The notes beneath the pieces are model-generated. The model made no database searches, was not told the origin of the DNA, and saw nothing but the letters and a program-made list of their open reading frames with translations. Made by a program: the position numbers and the translations under genes. This document shows positions 1 to 10,242 of a stretch of 64,000 nt of DNA, piece by piece. Each line of letters opens with the position of its first letter. The first letter of the stretch is position 1. The DNA is from Pseudomonas sp. BN411 (GTDB lineage: Bacteria; Pseudomonadota; Gammaproteobacteria; Pseudomonadales; Pseudomonadaceae): positions 1 through 64,000 of the forward strand of contig NZ_SSOM01000036.1 of assembly GCF_029871235.1 (NCBI RefSeq). Direction: 5' to 3'.

Positions 1-495
<495 letters not shown>

Positions 496-548
496 TACCG
501 AATCGCGAGCAGAGCTCGCTCCTACATCCCCACCCCGGGCACTAAACC

Positions 549-590
549 TGTAGGGGCGAATTCATTCGCCAAGCAGGCCGAAGGGCTGCC
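549..590. repeat. REP-like intergenic repeat, copy 1
   Basis: The block beginning TGTAGGGGCGAATTCATTCG and continuing into CCAAGCAGGCCG recurs almost identically at 50115-50157, and as an inverted pair at 59669-59764. It contains the palindrome GCGAATTCATTCGC. Only intergenic copies are seen, as expected of Pseudomonas REP sequences. Confidence 0.75.
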
Positions 591-616
591 CTTCGAACTC
601 CGTGCAAATGCATTCA

Positions 617-660
617 CCCTCTCCCCCAGCCCCTCTCCCTGAAGTGGAGAGGGGTGACTC
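617..660. repeat. Hairpin repeat (CCCTCTCC...GGAGAGGGG), copy 1
   Basis: An intergenic inverted repeat of the CCCTCTCC/GGAGAGGGGTGACTC type. Related copies lie at 49892-49933 and 50046-50080. All three sit beside a copy of the REP-like block, so the two families travel together here. Confidence 0.65.
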
Positions 661-700
661 CCGCCTGCTCCGCCCTGCACCACAGAAAGTTATCCAGACC

Positions 701-1753
701 TCAGCGCTCATCCCCCCGCCACTGCCTCGGGCTCACACCAAACCAGCGGCGGAAGGCGCGGGAGAAGGCGCTGGTTTCGGAGTATCCGAGCAAGGGTGCC
801 AGCTCGGAGATTGGCCGCTGACGTTGCCGCAGGTAATGCAGCGCCAGGTCGCGGCGGGTCTGCTCCACCAGCTGGCTGAAGCTGAGGTTTTCTTCGCGCA
901 GGCGGCGCTGCAGGCCAGCCGGAGTCATCTCCAGGCGCTCGGCGATCTGTTCCAGGCTGGGCTCGCCAAGGCTCAAGGCCAGACGAATCTGCGTGCCCGC
1001 CTCTTCCAGGAGGCTCGGCCCGCAGCCCTGCTCGCCCAGACGACGGATCACATCCTGGAACAGGAACAGCAGATTGGGATCGGCCTCGGGCATCGGCTTG
1101 CCCTGCACATCGCCCTTGGGCACCAACAGGAAATTGCATGGCCGGCCGAACTGCACCGGCGCACCGAAGACCTGGCTGTGCTCCTGCCAGCCCTCCGGCC
1201 GGTCATGCTCGAAGGCCACCGCGCGCGGAGACCAGTCGCGGCCCAGCGCATGGCGAATCAGGTTGAGCGCCATGCCCATGGTGAGTTCGGCGTCCTGGCG
1301 GCGGTCGAGGATCGCGCCGTGACGAACCTGGTAGTCGAAACGGAAACACTCGCCGCAATCCACCAGACGGATCAGGGTGCTGTGCTGGTGATAGGGGAAG
1401 GCCGCCGCAAAGTTCTTCAGCGCGTCTTCCAGGGTCGCCGAGCTGAGCCCGACATAGCCCAGCAGCCCCAACGCACGGGGCTGGAACTGCTGGCCATAGC
1501 GCAAGCCGAAGTTGTCGCAACCCGACTGCCGCGCGGCCTCTTCCAGCACCTGGCAATAGTTGGGCAATGCCAGGCTCAGGGTCGGGTGCAGCAGCTGCTC
1601 CGGGTCGATGCCGGCGCGGCCGAAGATGCGGTCGAGGTCGCCGCCCTGATCCGTGATGAAACGGTCGAGACCACTGGCGGCAGCCGACAGCACACCGACG
1701 TTGTTGGTCATGTGCGCCTGCAGGCTGGCACTGGAGAACAGGGGCTGGTTCAT
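701..1753 (-). CDS. AraC-family transcriptional regulator (likely ethanolamine catabolism)
   Basis: 350-residue regulator with an N-terminal ligand-sensing domain of the Arabinose_bd/OruR type (about residues 20-210) and a C-terminal double helix-turn-helix (about 255-345; LEQIAERLEMTPAGLQRRLR, then LLGYSETSAFSRAFRRWFG and SPRQWR). I chose the ATG at 1753; a GTG lies one codon upstream. It is transcribed divergently from the ethanolamine permease and lyase genes. From this position I infer that it senses ethanolamine or a product and activates them. The ligand cannot be read from the sequence. Confidence 0.85.
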   Translation of the reverse strand: MNQPLFSSASLQAHMTNNVGVLSAAASGLDRFITDQGGDLDRIFGRAGIDPEQLLHPTLSLALPNYCQVLEEAARQSGCDNFGLRYGQQFQPRALGLLGYVGLSSATLEDALKNFAAAFPYHQHSTLIRLVDCGECFRFDYQVRHGAILDRRQDAELTMGMALNLIRHALGRDWSPRAVAFEHDRPEGWQEHSQVFGAPVQFGRPCNFLLVPKGDVQGKPMPEADPNLLFLFQDVIRRLGEQGCGPSLLEEAGTQIRLALSLGEPSLEQIAERLEMTPAGLQRRLREENLSFSQLVEQTRRDLALHYLRQRQRPISELAPLLGYSETSAFSRAFRRWFGVSPRQWRGDER

Positions 1754-2051
1754 CACGGACTACCAAGTCTTTTTTTGATCACACGTTCAAGCAAAACCCA
1801 TGCCCTCGCGCCGTGCCTTCCAGACATTGGCCGCGGCCCGCGCGCGAGGGCCATTTCGGAGCCAAATCCGTGCATTCCACAGGTTCGTGCCCCACGCCGG
1901 AGCAGGGCTCGTGGGGCGATGGGTAACAAAGGGACACAACTTGACCGCACAGGCCGCACATGGCGTTCCAGGGTCAAGTCCTGCGCGGGGTCGCTGGATA
2001 AGATCGGACCTGGCCTTCCACCAACGACGCCCCTTGGGGCGAGGAGTCCCG
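1754..2051. promoter_or_regulatory. Divergent intergenic region between the AraC regulator and eat
   Basis: A 298-bp gap that must hold the promoters of both the regulator and the eat-eutB-eutC operon. I see no convincing sigma-54 or TATAAT element and no clear pair of AraC half-sites. The ribosome binding site GAGGAG at 2041-2046 precedes eat. Confidence 0.4.
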
Positions 2052-3419
2052 ATGAGCACAACACAACTAAAACCAACGCTCGGCACCCTGCACCTCTGGG
2101 GCATCGCAGTCGGCCTGGTGATCTCCGGTGAATACTTCGGCTGGAGCTACGGCTGGGGCACGGCCGGCACCCTCGGCTTCCTGGTTACCGCCCTGCTGGT
2201 AGCCACCATGTACACCTGTTTCATCTTCAGCTTCACCGAACTGACCACCGCCATTCCCCACGCGGGCGGACCCTTCGCGTATAGCCGTCGCGCCTTCGGT
2301 GAGAAGGGCGGACTGATCGCCGGGATCGCCACGCTGATCGAGTTCGTCTTTGCCCCGCCGGCCATCGCCATGGCCATCGGCGCCTACCTCAACGTCCAGT
2401 ACCCGGAGCTGGACCCGAAGCACGCAGCAGTGGGCGCCTATATCGTGTTCATGACCCTGAACATCCTCGGCGTCAGCATCGCAGCCACCTTTGAACTGGT
2501 GGTCACCGTGCTGGCCGTGGCCGAGCTGCTGGTGTTCATGGGGGTGGTGGCGCCGGGCTTCAGCTTCTCCAACTTCGTGCTGAATGGTTGGGCCGGCTCC
2601 AATGAGTTCAGCGGCGAGGCCCTCTCCGGCATCTTCGCCGCCATCCCCTTCGCCATCTGGTTCTTCCTCGCCATCGAGGGCGCGGCCATGGCGGCCGAGG
2701 AAGCCAAGGACCCGAAACGCACCATCCCGCGTGCCTACATCGCCGGCATCCTCACCCTGGTATTCCTCGCCATCGGCGTGATGATCATGGCCGGTGGCGT
2801 GGGCGACTGGCGCCAACTGTCGAACATCAACGACCCGCTGCCCCAGGCCATGAAAGCCGTGGTCGGCAATGACTCCACCTGGATGCACATGCTGGTGTGG
2901 ATCGGTCTGTTCGGCCTGGTCGCCAGCTTCCACGGCATCATCCTCGGCTACTCGCGCCAGTTCTTCGCACTGGCCCGCGCCGGCTACCTGCCCCGTGGCC
3001 TGGCCAAGCTGTCGCGCTTCCAGACCCCGCACCGCGCGATCATCGCCGGTGGCGTGGTGGGCATCGCCGCCATCTACAGCGACGGCCTGGTTAACCTGCA
3101 GGGCATGACCCTGACCGCTGCGATGATCACCATGAGCGTGTTCGGCGCCATCGTGATGTACATCATCAGCATGCTCAGCCTGTTCAAGCTGCGCGCCAGC
3201 GAACCGAACCTGGAGCGCACCTTCCGCGCGCCGGGCTATCCGGTGGTCCCCGCCATCGCCCTGGTGCTGGCCGTGGTCTGCCTGCTGGCGATGGCCTGGT
3301 TCAACACCTTGATCGGATTCATCTTCCTTGGCTTCATGGCGGCGGGGTATATCTACTTCCAGTTCACCGCCCACCATCGCGCCGATGCCCCGGCGGATGC
3401 CCTGCTGAACCGCGCCTGA
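2052..3419 (+). CDS. eat: Ethanolamine permease
   Basis: 455-residue inner-membrane transporter of the APC superfamily (ethanolamine permease subfamily), with about 12 hydrophobic segments. The opening LHLWGIAVGLVISGEYFGWS and the segment AIEGAAMAAEEAKDPKRTIP are typical. It imports ethanolamine for the lyase encoded just downstream. The ATG at 2052 has GAGGAG six bases upstream, so the longer frame starting at 1800 is rejected. The gap to eutB is 55 bp, consistent with one operon. Confidence 0.93.
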   Translation: MSTTQLKPTLGTLHLWGIAVGLVISGEYFGWSYGWGTAGTLGFLVTALLVATMYTCFIFSFTELTTAIPHAGGPFAYSRRAFGEKGGLIAGIATLIEFVFAPPAIAMAIGAYLNVQYPELDPKHAAVGAYIVFMTLNILGVSIAATFELVVTVLAVAELLVFMGVVAPGFSFSNFVLNGWAGSNEFSGEALSGIFAAIPFAIWFFLAIEGAAMAAEEAKDPKRTIPRAYIAGILTLVFLAIGVMIMAGGVGDWRQLSNINDPLPQAMKAVVGNDSTWMHMLVWIGLFGLVASFHGIILGYSRQFFALARAGYLPRGLAKLSRFQTPHRAIIAGGVVGIAAIYSDGLVNLQGMTLTAAMITMSVFGAIVMYIISMLSLFKLRASEPNLERTFRAPGYPVVPAIALVLAVVCLLAMAWFNTLIGFIFLGFMAAGYIYFQFTAHHRADAPADALLNRA

Positions 3420-3474
3420 CCCTCCCGCGCCCCAGTGCAAGAAAGCTGGGGCGCCTTATCAAGGAGAGCTTCGA

Positions 3475-4869
3475 GTGAGCAGTTTTTCCCACAGCGTCGG
3501 CGGCGAAACCTGGCGTTTCGACAGCCTCAAGGAAGTCATGGCCAAGGCCAGCCCGGCGCGCTCCGGCGACTACCTGGCCGGTGTAGCCGCCACCAGCGAC
3601 GGCGAGCGGGTCGCCGCGCAGATGGCCCTGGCCGACATTCCCCTCAAGCACTTCCTCGACGAGGCGCTGATTCCCTACGAAGAAGACGAGGTCACCCGGC
3701 TGATCATCGACAGCCACGACCGCGCAGCCTTCGACCCGGTCAGCCACCTCACCGTCGGCGGCTTCCGCGACTGGCTGCTCAGCGAGCATGCAGACGAAGC
3801 CAGCCTGCGCGCCCTGGCCAAGGGCCTGACGCCCGAAATGGCCGCCGCCGTGTCGAAGATCATGCGCGTGCAGGACCTGGTACTGGTGGCGCAGAAAATC
3901 CGCGTGATCACCCGCTTCCGCAACACCATGGGCCTGCGCGGCCGGCTCTCCACCCGCCTGCAGCCCAACCACCCCACGGACGAACCTGCCGGCATCGCTG
4001 CAAGCATTCTCGACGGCCTGCTCTACGGCAACGGCGACGCCATGCTCGGCATCAACCCGGCCACCGACAGCATTTCCTCCATCTGCGCGATGCTGGAAAT
4101 GCTCGATGCGATCATCCAGCGCTACGAGATTCCCACCCAGGCCTGCGTGCTGACCCACGTCACCACCTCCATCGCCGCCATCGAGCGCGGGGTGCCGCTG
4201 GACCTGGTGTTCCAGTCCATCGCCGGCACCGAGGCGGCCAACGCCAGCTTCGGCATCAGCCTGAAGATTCTCCAGGAAGGCTACGAAGCCGGCCTGTCGC
4301 AGAAGCGCGGCACCTTGGGCAACAACCTGATGTACTTCGAGACCGGCCAGGGCAGCGCGCTGTCGGCCAACGCCCACCACGGCGTCGACCAGCAGACCTG
4401 CGAAACCCGCGCCTATGCGGTTGCCCGGCACTTCAACCCGTTCCTGGTGAACACCGTGGTCGGCTTCATCGGCCCGGAGTACCTCTACAACGGCAAGCAG
4501 ATCATCCGCGCCGGCCTGGAAGACCACTTCTGCGCCAAGCTGCTCGGCGTGCCCATGGGCTGCGATATCTGCTACACCAACCACGCCGAAGCCGACCAGG
4601 ACGACATGGATACCTTGCTTACCCTGCTCGGTGTGGCCGGTATCAACTTCATCATGGGCATCCCCGGTTCCGACGACGTGATGCTCAACTACCAGACCAC
4701 CTCCTTCCATGACGCCCTCTACGCCCGCCAGAGCCTGGGCCTGAAGCCGGCTCCGGAGTTCGAGACCTGGCTGGAACGCATGGGAATCCTGGTGCAGAGC
4801 GATGGCCGGGTCATGCTCGGCGACCAGTTGCCGCCCGCCTTCCGTCAGGCCATTGCACGACTGGCCTGA
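3475..4869 (+). CDS. eutB: Ethanolamine ammonia-lyase, large subunit
   Basis: 464-residue catalytic subunit of the adenosylcobalamin-dependent enzyme that converts ethanolamine to acetaldehyde and ammonia. The protein has the family's usual length and recognisable blocks such as [35 protein letters not shown] and [15 protein letters not shown]. The start is a GTG at 3475 after AAGGAGAG. It sits 16 bp before eutC. No microcompartment (eut shell) genes are present, so this is the simple cytoplasmic version seen in pseudomonads. Confidence 0.96.
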   Translation: MSSFSHSVGGETWRFDSLKEVMAKASPARSGDYLAGVAATSDGERVAAQMALADIPLKHFLDEALIPYEEDEVTRLIIDSHDRAAFDPVSHLTVGGFRDWLLSEHADEASLRALAKGLTPEMAAAVSKIMRVQDLVLVAQKIRVITRFRNTMGLRGRLSTRLQPNHPTDEPAGIAASILDGLLYGNGDAMLGINPATDSISSICAMLEMLDAIIQRYEIPTQACVLTHVTTSIAAIERGVPLDLVFQSIAGTEAANASFGISLKILQEGYEAGLSQKRGTLGNNLMYFETGQGSALSANAHHGVDQQTCETRAYAVARHFNPFLVNTVVGFIGPEYLYNGKQIIRAGLEDHFCAKLLGVPMGCDICYTNHAEADQDDMDTLLTLLGVAGINFIMGIPGSDDVMLNYQTTSFHDALYARQSLGLKPAPEFETWLERMGILVQSDGRVMLGDQLPPAFRQAIARLA

Positions 4870-4885
4870 CCCCGAGGAGAGATGT

Positions 4886-5719
4886 ATGAAAACTCCACGC
4901 CCCACCTCCGGCCACACCGCCAACCCTTGGGAAGAGCTGCGCCGCCTCACCCCGGCGCGCATCGCCCTGGGGCGCGCCGGCATCAGCTTGCCCACCCACG
5001 CGCAGCTGAATTTCCAGTACGCCCACGCCCAGGCGCGGGACGCGGTACACCTGCCGTTCGACCACATAGGCCTCAGCGCCTCACTGGCCGAACGCGGCCG
5101 TGACACCCTGCTGCTGCACAGCGCCGCAGCGGACCGCGACACCTACCTGCAACGCCCGGACCTCGGTCGGCGCCTGGATTCGGCCTCCCGGGAAAAACTG
5201 CAGGAGCATGCCCGGGCCAACCCTAACGGTTACGACCTCGCGGTAGTGGTGGCTGACGGTCTCTCCGCCCTCGCCGTTCAACGTCACAGCCTGCCCTTCC
5301 TGGAACGCATGGAAGAACAGGCGACGGCCGAAGGCTGGTCGCTCTCGCCCGTGGTGCTGGTGCAACAAGGGCGCGTGGCGGTGGCCGATGAGATCGGCGA
5401 ACTGCTCGGCGCGAAGATGGTGGTGATCCTGATCGGCGAACGCCCCGGTCTCAGCTCGCCGGACAGCCTCGGCCTGTACTTCACCTGGGCGCCGAAAGTG
5501 GGCCTCACCGATGCCTATCGCAACTGCATCTCCAACGTCCGCCTGGAGGGTCTCAGCTACGGCATGGCGGCGCATCGTCTGCTCTACCTGATGCGCGAAG
5601 CCTGCCGTCGCCAGCTGTCCGGGGTGAACCTGAAGGACGAGGCCGAAGTACCGAGCCTTTCCGGCGAACCGGACCGCGCCCTGGCCGGCAATTTCCTGCT
5701 GGCCACCGACCACCACTGA
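4886..5719 (+). CDS. eutC: Ethanolamine ammonia-lyase, small subunit
   Basis: 277-residue B12-binding partner of EutB. Typical blocks are [20 protein letters not shown] near the N-terminus, [16 protein letters not shown], and [19 protein letters not shown]. The correct start is the ATG at 4886, with GAGGAGAG at 4873-4880. An ATG at 4882 is in another frame. It completes the eat-eutB-eutC operon. A 217-bp gap follows, before the porin. Confidence 0.95.
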   Translation: MKTPRPTSGHTANPWEELRRLTPARIALGRAGISLPTHAQLNFQYAHAQARDAVHLPFDHIGLSASLAERGRDTLLLHSAAADRDTYLQRPDLGRRLDSASREKLQEHARANPNGYDLAVVVADGLSALAVQRHSLPFLERMEEQATAEGWSLSPVVLVQQGRVAVADEIGELLGAKMVVILIGERPGLSSPDSLGLYFTWAPKVGLTDAYRNCISNVRLEGLSYGMAAHRLLYLMREACRRQLSGVNLKDEAEVPSLSGEPDRALAGNFLLATDHH

Positions 5720-5936
5720 ACCCTCGGCGCAGACGCGCCGCCGTAAAATTCTCGCTCCTGCTCCAGTGCTCGCTGCACTCACCGGTGGCCCCGACGGTCG
5801 TTGACCGCACTCGACCGGCCCTGCGACCGCTCTGAACCGCTGGTCGCCGCGAAACGCGCGGTGCCAGATCGTCGGCTAGACACAAATCAAGCCGTCCCAG
5901 AAGTCGGCAGCCTCGAACACCATCAGGAGCACTGCG

Positions 5937-7193
5937 ATGCAAGCGACCCAACTGAGCGCTCTGGCGCTCGCGGTTTCCGCCGCTCTCAGCCTGCCCGCCC
6001 TTGCCAGCGAGCAGTCCGAATCCCAGGGTTTCGTCGAAGATGCCAACGCTACCCTGCTGCTGCGCAACGCCTACTTCAACCGTGATTTCAAGGACGGCGC
6101 CGCCGACGCCAAGGTCTGGGGTCAGGGCTTCATCGGCACCTTTGAGTCAGGCTTCACTCAAGGCACCATTGGTTTCGGCGTCGACGCCTACGGCCTGCTT
6201 GGCGTGAAGCTGGACAGCGGCCGTGGGCGCAATTACACGGCCTTCTTCGACACCGACAGCGACGGTCACCCGGTCGATGACCTCTCCGAAGCTGGTGGCG
6301 TGGTCAAGCTGCGCGCGTCCAACACCGTGCTGAAATACGGCAACCAGTTCCCCAACCTGCCCGTGCTGGCCCATGACGACAGCCGTCTGCTGCCCCAGGC
6401 CTTCACCGGCACGCTGCTCACCAGCAAGGAAATCGCGGGTCTGGAGTTCAACGCGGGCCACTTCACCGGCGACAGTCCCATGGGCGACCCGGCGCGCGAC
6501 CCCAACCACCTGAAGAGCATCGACGTGGTCGGCGGCAGTTACGCCGTCACCGACGATTTCAGCGTGTCGCTGTACCACTCCGATGTGGAGGACATGTTCA
6601 GGAAGTACTACGCCAACCTGAACTACAACATCCCGTTCAGCGACGAGCAGGCGCTGAACTTCGACTTCAATGCCTACCGCACCAAATACGACGACGGCTC
6701 CGAGGCCGCGCTGGCGTTCGGCGGCGATGGCCAGGACGACAAGAACACGATCTGGAGCCTGGCGGCCAAATACAGCATCGGCGCCCACGCCTTCATCGTC
6801 GCGCACCAACGCAACACCGGTGATGCAGGCTACGCCTACGACTTCGGCGACGGCGGCAGCACCATCTACGTGGCCAACTCCTACTTCTCCGACTTCAACC
6901 TGGAAGACGAGCAGTCCTGGCAAGCCAGCTACGAGCTGGACTTCGGCGGCTACGGCGTGCCGGGCCTGACCTACAAGGTCGCTTACGTGCGCGGCACCGA
7001 CATCGTCGCCGGCGGCGAGAACGACGGCACCGAGCGCGAGCTGTTCAACCAGTTCAAGTACGTGGTGCAGGACGGCGCGGCGAAGGACCTGTCCTTCAAG
7101 CTGCGCAACTCCATCTACCGTGCCGACAACCAGGTGGGGCCGGACCTCAACGAAGTGCGTGCCTTCATCGAATACCCGTTGAACATCCTCTGA
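5937..7193 (+). CDS. OprD-family outer-membrane porin
   Basis: 418-residue precursor with a clear signal peptide (hydrophobic stretch, cleavage after PALA at about residue 23), a beta-rich acidic body, and OprD-type blocks: DANATLLLRNAYFNRDF near the start, DDSRLLPQ in the middle, and the C-terminal strand EVRAFIEYPLNIL. It should form a substrate-selective channel. Its place after eutC suggests uptake of ethanolamine or a related compound, but that is inference. RBS AGGAG lies before the ATG at 5937. Confidence 0.88.
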   Translation: MQATQLSALALAVSAALSLPALASEQSESQGFVEDANATLLLRNAYFNRDFKDGAADAKVWGQGFIGTFESGFTQGTIGFGVDAYGLLGVKLDSGRGRNYTAFFDTDSDGHPVDDLSEAGGVVKLRASNTVLKYGNQFPNLPVLAHDDSRLLPQAFTGTLLTSKEIAGLEFNAGHFTGDSPMGDPARDPNHLKSIDVVGGSYAVTDDFSVSLYHSDVEDMFRKYYANLNYNIPFSDEQALNFDFNAYRTKYDDGSEAALAFGGDGQDDKNTIWSLAAKYSIGAHAFIVAHQRNTGDAGYAYDFGDGGSTIYVANSYFSDFNLEDEQSWQASYELDFGGYGVPGLTYKVAYVRGTDIVAGGENDGTERELFNQFKYVVQDGAAKDLSFKLRNSIYRADNQVGPDLNEVRAFIEYPLNIL

Positions 7194-7358
7194 CCCGTAC
7201 CCGTCTCGTGGCAGCAATGGGCAGTCACGAGACGACCCAACCGTTCAAACGCTTGCTTGGATTGCGCTTTCCACATTTTCTGGTGCAGCATCGAGTACGT
7301 TGGCTGGCACAGCCCCTGCATCGCCAATCACGTCAATCCACAGATACCGAGGCCCATC

Positions 7359-7817
7359 ATGCGCATCGTCCAAGCCACCCTGGAGCACCTGGACCTGCTT
7401 ACGCCGCTGTTCGTGAAGTACCGTGAGTTCTATGGTGAACTGCCGTTCCCGGAGTCCTCGAAGAAGTTTCTGGAAAAGCGCCTGAGCCGCAAGGAGTCAG
7501 TGATCTACCTGGCCCTCGCCGATGATGACGAGAGCCGCCTGCTGGGCTTCTGCCAGCTCTATCCGAGCTTCTCCTCGCTGGCCCTGAAGCGGGTATGGAT
7601 TCTCAACGACATCTACGTCGCCGAAGACGCCCGCCGCCAACTGGTAGCCGACCGCCTGTTGCAGACCGCGAAGAAAATGGCTCGGGAAACCAACGCCGTG
7701 CGTATGCGCGTGTCGTCCAGCGTAAGCAACGAAGTGGCGCACAAGGTGTACGAATCCATCGGTTTCCACGAAGACACCGAGTTCAAGAACTACATCCTGC
7801 CGATCAACAGCGACTAA
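7359..7817 (+). CDS. GNAT-family N-acetyltransferase
   Basis: 152-residue acetyltransferase of the GCN5-related fold. The central ILNDIYVAEDARRQLVADRL matches the acetyl-CoA-binding strand and loop, although the R/Q-x-x-G-x-G/A pattern is degenerate (RRQLVA). The end SNEVAHKVYESIGFHEDTEF is the usual helix-strand close. I start at the ATG at 7359 because the upstream 34 codons are Cys/His-rich and unlike the family. The substrate is unknown. A hairpin at 7829-7852 follows. Confidence 0.85.
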   Translation: MRIVQATLEHLDLLTPLFVKYREFYGELPFPESSKKFLEKRLSRKESVIYLALADDDESRLLGFCQLYPSFSSLALKRVWILNDIYVAEDARRQLVADRLLQTAKKMARETNAVRMRVSSSVSNEVAHKVYESIGFHEDTEFKNYILPINSD

Positions 7818-7828
7818 CCCCGCTGCCA

Positions 7829-7852
7829 AGGCCCGGCTAGCGAGCCGGGCCT
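7829..7852 (+). terminator. Hairpin after the acetyltransferase gene
   Basis: A 10-bp perfect GC-rich stem, AGGCCCGGCT/AGCCGGGCCT, with a four-base loop, beginning 12 bp after the stop codon. It lacks a strong T-run, so it may be a weak terminator. Confidence 0.45.
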
Positions 7853-8047
7853 CTGCCTCCCCCAGCACCAGCAATTGCGCGACCGTAAAAGCTGCTTGCT
7901 GCGCCGCCCAAGTCCGTAAGTCGTCCTTTCCTGCAATTACAAGTGCGTGAATGCGCATCCTTGTAAGGGAAATCACTCGAAACAGTCGTAGCATTCCTGC
8001 CGTCCACGATTCGGACAACCGCTCGCCGTTGCAGGGAAACTTCCCCC

Positions 8048-8053
8048 TATAAT
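8048..8053 (+). promoter_or_regulatory. Putative -10 box upstream of the dedA gene
   Basis: TATAAT, 48 bp before the DedA start codon. No good -35 is found at 16-18 bp spacing. Confidence 0.4.
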
Positions 8054-8100
8054 GCGTCGATAAGCGCCCTCACCCGCCGCAGTCACCCACAAGGCGTCTC

Positions 8101-8760
8101 ATGGATTTCAACCCGATCGACCTCATCCTGCACCTGGACCAATACCTCAACCTGCTGGTCACCAATTACGGAACCTGGATCTACGCCATCCTCTTCCTGG
8201 TCATCTTCTGTGAGACGGGCCTGGTGGTAACGCCCTTCCTGCCTGGCGACTCCCTGCTGTTCATTGCCGGCGCCGTCTGCGCCACCGGCGGCATGGACCC
8301 CTGGCTGCTCGGCGGCCTGCTGATGTTCGCGGCCATCACCGGCGACAGCACCAATTACCTGATCGGACGCACCGCAGGCGAGCGCCTGTTCAGCAACCCC
8401 AACTCGAAAATCTTCCGCCGCGACTACCTGCAGCGCACCCACGAGTTCTACGACCGCCACGGCGGCAAGACCGTGACCATGGCGCGCTTCCTGCCCATCG
8501 TGCGGACCTTCGCCCCCTTCGTCGCCGGCGTGGGCCGTATGCCCTACGCCCGCTTCCTGGCCTTCAGCGTGCTGGGCACCATCCTCTGGGTGGGCGGCCT
8601 GGTGACCCTGGGCTACTTCTTCGGCAACGTGCCCTTCATCAAGCAGAACCTTTCGCTGATGGTGATCGCGATCATCGGCGTGTCCCTGCTGCCGATGGCG
8701 ATCGGCTTCGCCCGGAGCCACTTTCGCCCCTCTGGCAAAGGCGCCGAGCACTCAAGCTGA
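8101..8760 (+). CDS. DedA-family membrane protein
   Basis: 219-residue inner-membrane protein of the DedA/VTT family, linked to lipid-carrier recycling and membrane homeostasis. Typical signatures are FCETGLVVTPFLPGDSLLFIAGA near residues 37-60, GDSTNYLIGR, and ARFLPIVRTFAPFVAGVGRM. It has about five hydrophobic segments. The MtfA gene starts 10 bp after its stop, suggesting co-transcription. Confidence 0.92.
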   Translation: MDFNPIDLILHLDQYLNLLVTNYGTWIYAILFLVIFCETGLVVTPFLPGDSLLFIAGAVCATGGMDPWLLGGLLMFAAITGDSTNYLIGRTAGERLFSNPNSKIFRRDYLQRTHEFYDRHGGKTVTMARFLPIVRTFAPFVAGVGRMPYARFLAFSVLGTILWVGGLVTLGYFFGNVPFIKQNLSLMVIAIIGVSLLPMAIGFARSHFRPSGKGAEHSS

Positions 8761-8770
8761 CCCGCGTCCC

Positions 8771-9589
8771 ATGTGGTCCTATCGCAGCTGGCGCCGCCGG
8801 CGGATCCTCGCCCGCAACCCGTTCACCGCCCAGCAGTGGGCGGTGGTGAAGCAACGCCTGCCGATCCTCGACGGCCTGGACGAAGCGGAAAACCAGCGCC
8901 TGCGCGAGCGCAGCGTGCTCTTCCTGCATGAAAAGCGCATCACCGCTCTGCCCGGCGTCGAACTCACCCGCGAGGACCGCCTGACCCTCGCCGCGCTGGC
9001 CCAGTTGCCCCTGCTGCACCTGCCGGACCTCAACTGGTACCAGGGCTTCCACGAACTGGTGCTCTACCCCGACGACTTCGTCAGCCCCCAGCGCCACCGC
9101 GACGCGGCGGGTGTAGAGCACGAATACGACGACGAGCGCAGCGGCGAAGCCTGGCAGTACGGCCCGGTGATCCTCGCCTGGCCCGGCGTGAAGGCCAGCG
9201 GTGGCTGGGATGGCTACAACCTGGTGATCCACGAGCTGGCGCACAAGCTCGACATGCTCAACGGCTCGCCCAATGGTCTGCCGCCCCTGCACCGCGACAT
9301 GCGCCAGTCCGACTGGGCGCTCGCCATGAAGACCGCCTACGACGAGCTGAACGCCCAGCTCGACCGCAACCCGGACGCCGAAACGCCGATCGATCCCTAC
9401 GCGGCTGAAGATCCGGCGGAGTTCTTCGCCGTCGCCAGCGAGTACTTCTTCACCGCGCCGGACCTGCTGGACCAGGCCTTTCCCGCTGTCTACCGCCAGC
9501 TCCAGGCCTTCTACCGCCAGGACCCGCTGGACCGCCTGAAGCACTTGCAGGACACCCACCCTGACTATCGCGACGCGACCAATGGATGA
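8771..9589 (+). CDS. mtfA: MtfA-type zinc peptidase
   Basis: 272-residue member of the MtfA (M90) family. The metal site HELAHKLD is at about residues 154-161, and the downstream EDPAEFFAVASEYFF supplies the third ligand Glu region. In E. coli MtfA interacts with the Mlc repressor and is an aminopeptidase. The role here is inferred from the family. It directly follows dedA, and ppa comes 78 bp later with its own promoter. Confidence 0.9.
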   Translation: MWSYRSWRRRRILARNPFTAQQWAVVKQRLPILDGLDEAENQRLRERSVLFLHEKRITALPGVELTREDRLTLAALAQLPLLHLPDLNWYQGFHELVLYPDDFVSPQRHRDAAGVEHEYDDERSGEAWQYGPVILAWPGVKASGGWDGYNLVIHELAHKLDMLNGSPNGLPPLHRDMRQSDWALAMKTAYDELNAQLDRNPDAETPIDPYAAEDPAEFFAVASEYFFTAPDLLDQAFPAVYRQLQAFYRQDPLDRLKHLQDTHPDYRDATNG

Positions 9590-9623
9590 GCACAACGGCG
9601 TAGCATCGGCCCCGGAATGTGCC

Positions 9624-9629
9624 TATAAT
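9624..9629 (+). promoter_or_regulatory. -10 box of the ppa promoter
   Basis: TATAAT 38 bp before the ppa start codon. The -35 region is weak. It gives ppa a promoter separate from dedA-mtfA. Confidence 0.5.
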
Positions 9630-9667
9630 CGCGCCCACTTTTTTGGCCCCACCCCAGGGAGTTGACC

Positions 9668-10195
9668 ATGAGCTACAGCAAGATCCCGGCTGGCAAAGAC
9701 CTGCCGAACGACATCTACGTCGCCATCGAAATCCCGGCCAACCACGCGCCGATCAAATACGAAATCGACAAGGACAGCGACTGCCTGTTCGTCGACCGTT
9801 TCATGGCCACCCCGATGTTCTACCCGGCCAACTACGGCTACATCCCGAACACCCTGGCTGACGACGGCGATCCCCTGGACGTACTGGTCGTCACCCCCTA
9901 CCCGGTCGCTCCGGGTGCCGTAATCCGCGCCCGTCCGGTCGGCGTCCTGCACATGACCGACGAAGCTGGTGGCGACGCCAAACTGCTGGCCGTTCCCCAC
10001 GACAAACTGAGCGTCCTCTACAAGGACGTGAAGGAATACACCGACCTGCCGGCCCTGCTGCTGGAGCAGATCAAGCACTTCTTCGAGAACTACAAAGACC
10101 TCGAAAAAGGCAAGTGGGTGAAAGTTGAAGGCTGGGGCAACGCTGACGCTGCCCGCGCTGAAATTACTAAAGCGGTTGCGGCCTACCAAAAGTAA
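9668..10195 (+). CDS. ppa: Inorganic pyrophosphatase
   Basis: 175-residue soluble family I pyrophosphatase that hydrolyses PPi to drive biosynthesis. The active-site block is DGDPLDVLV, with further markers [25 protein letters not shown] and EDVKEY-like VKEYTDLP. The true start is the ATG at 9668 (RBS AGGGAG). A TTG two codons upstream is not needed. The gene is intact, but its terminator is the insertion site of the genomic island. Confidence 0.97.
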   Translation: MSYSKIPAGKDLPNDIYVAIEIPANHAPIKYEIDKDSDCLFVDRFMATPMFYPANYGYIPNTLADDGDPLDVLVVTPYPVAPGAVIRARPVGVLHMTDEAGGDAKLLAVPHDKLSVLYKDVKEYTDLPALLLEQIKHFFENYKDLEKGKWVKVEGWGNADAARAEITKAVAAYQK

Positions 10196-10211
10196 GCCCC
10201 GACCTCTCATG

Positions 10212-10238
10212 AAAAGCCGGCCACAAGCCGGCTTTTTT
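10212..10238 (+). terminator. ppa intrinsic terminator (attL overlaps it)
   Basis: Stem AAGCCGGC/GCCGGCTT with a short loop and a run of six T. The hairpin core is also the left copy of the 27-bp island repeat, so the terminator is reconstituted after integration. Confidence 0.9.
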
Positions 10239-10242
10239 ATTG
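10216..10242 (+). repeat. attL core (27-bp direct repeat)
   Basis: Perfect match to 40444-40470. It begins GCCGGCCACAAGCCGGC and ends in the T-run followed by ATTG. It contains the ppa terminator stem. Confidence 0.85.

Noticed and set aside
2067-3440. 457-codon open frame antisense to the ethanolamine permease
   Set aside because: Its protein is Gly/His/Asp/Glu-rich in the manner of an antisense GC-rich frame; the permease on the other strand is certain.
3435-4712. 425-codon frame overlapping eutB on the same strand
   Set aside because: Arg/Pro/His-rich product typical of a shifted frame in GC-rich DNA; eutB is unmistakable.
10216-10242. The two 27-bp repeats as two unrelated terminators
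   Set aside because: The identity extends through loop, T-run and ATTG, the second copy has no gene to terminate, and both have integrase arm-type repeats nearby; attachment sites explain this better.
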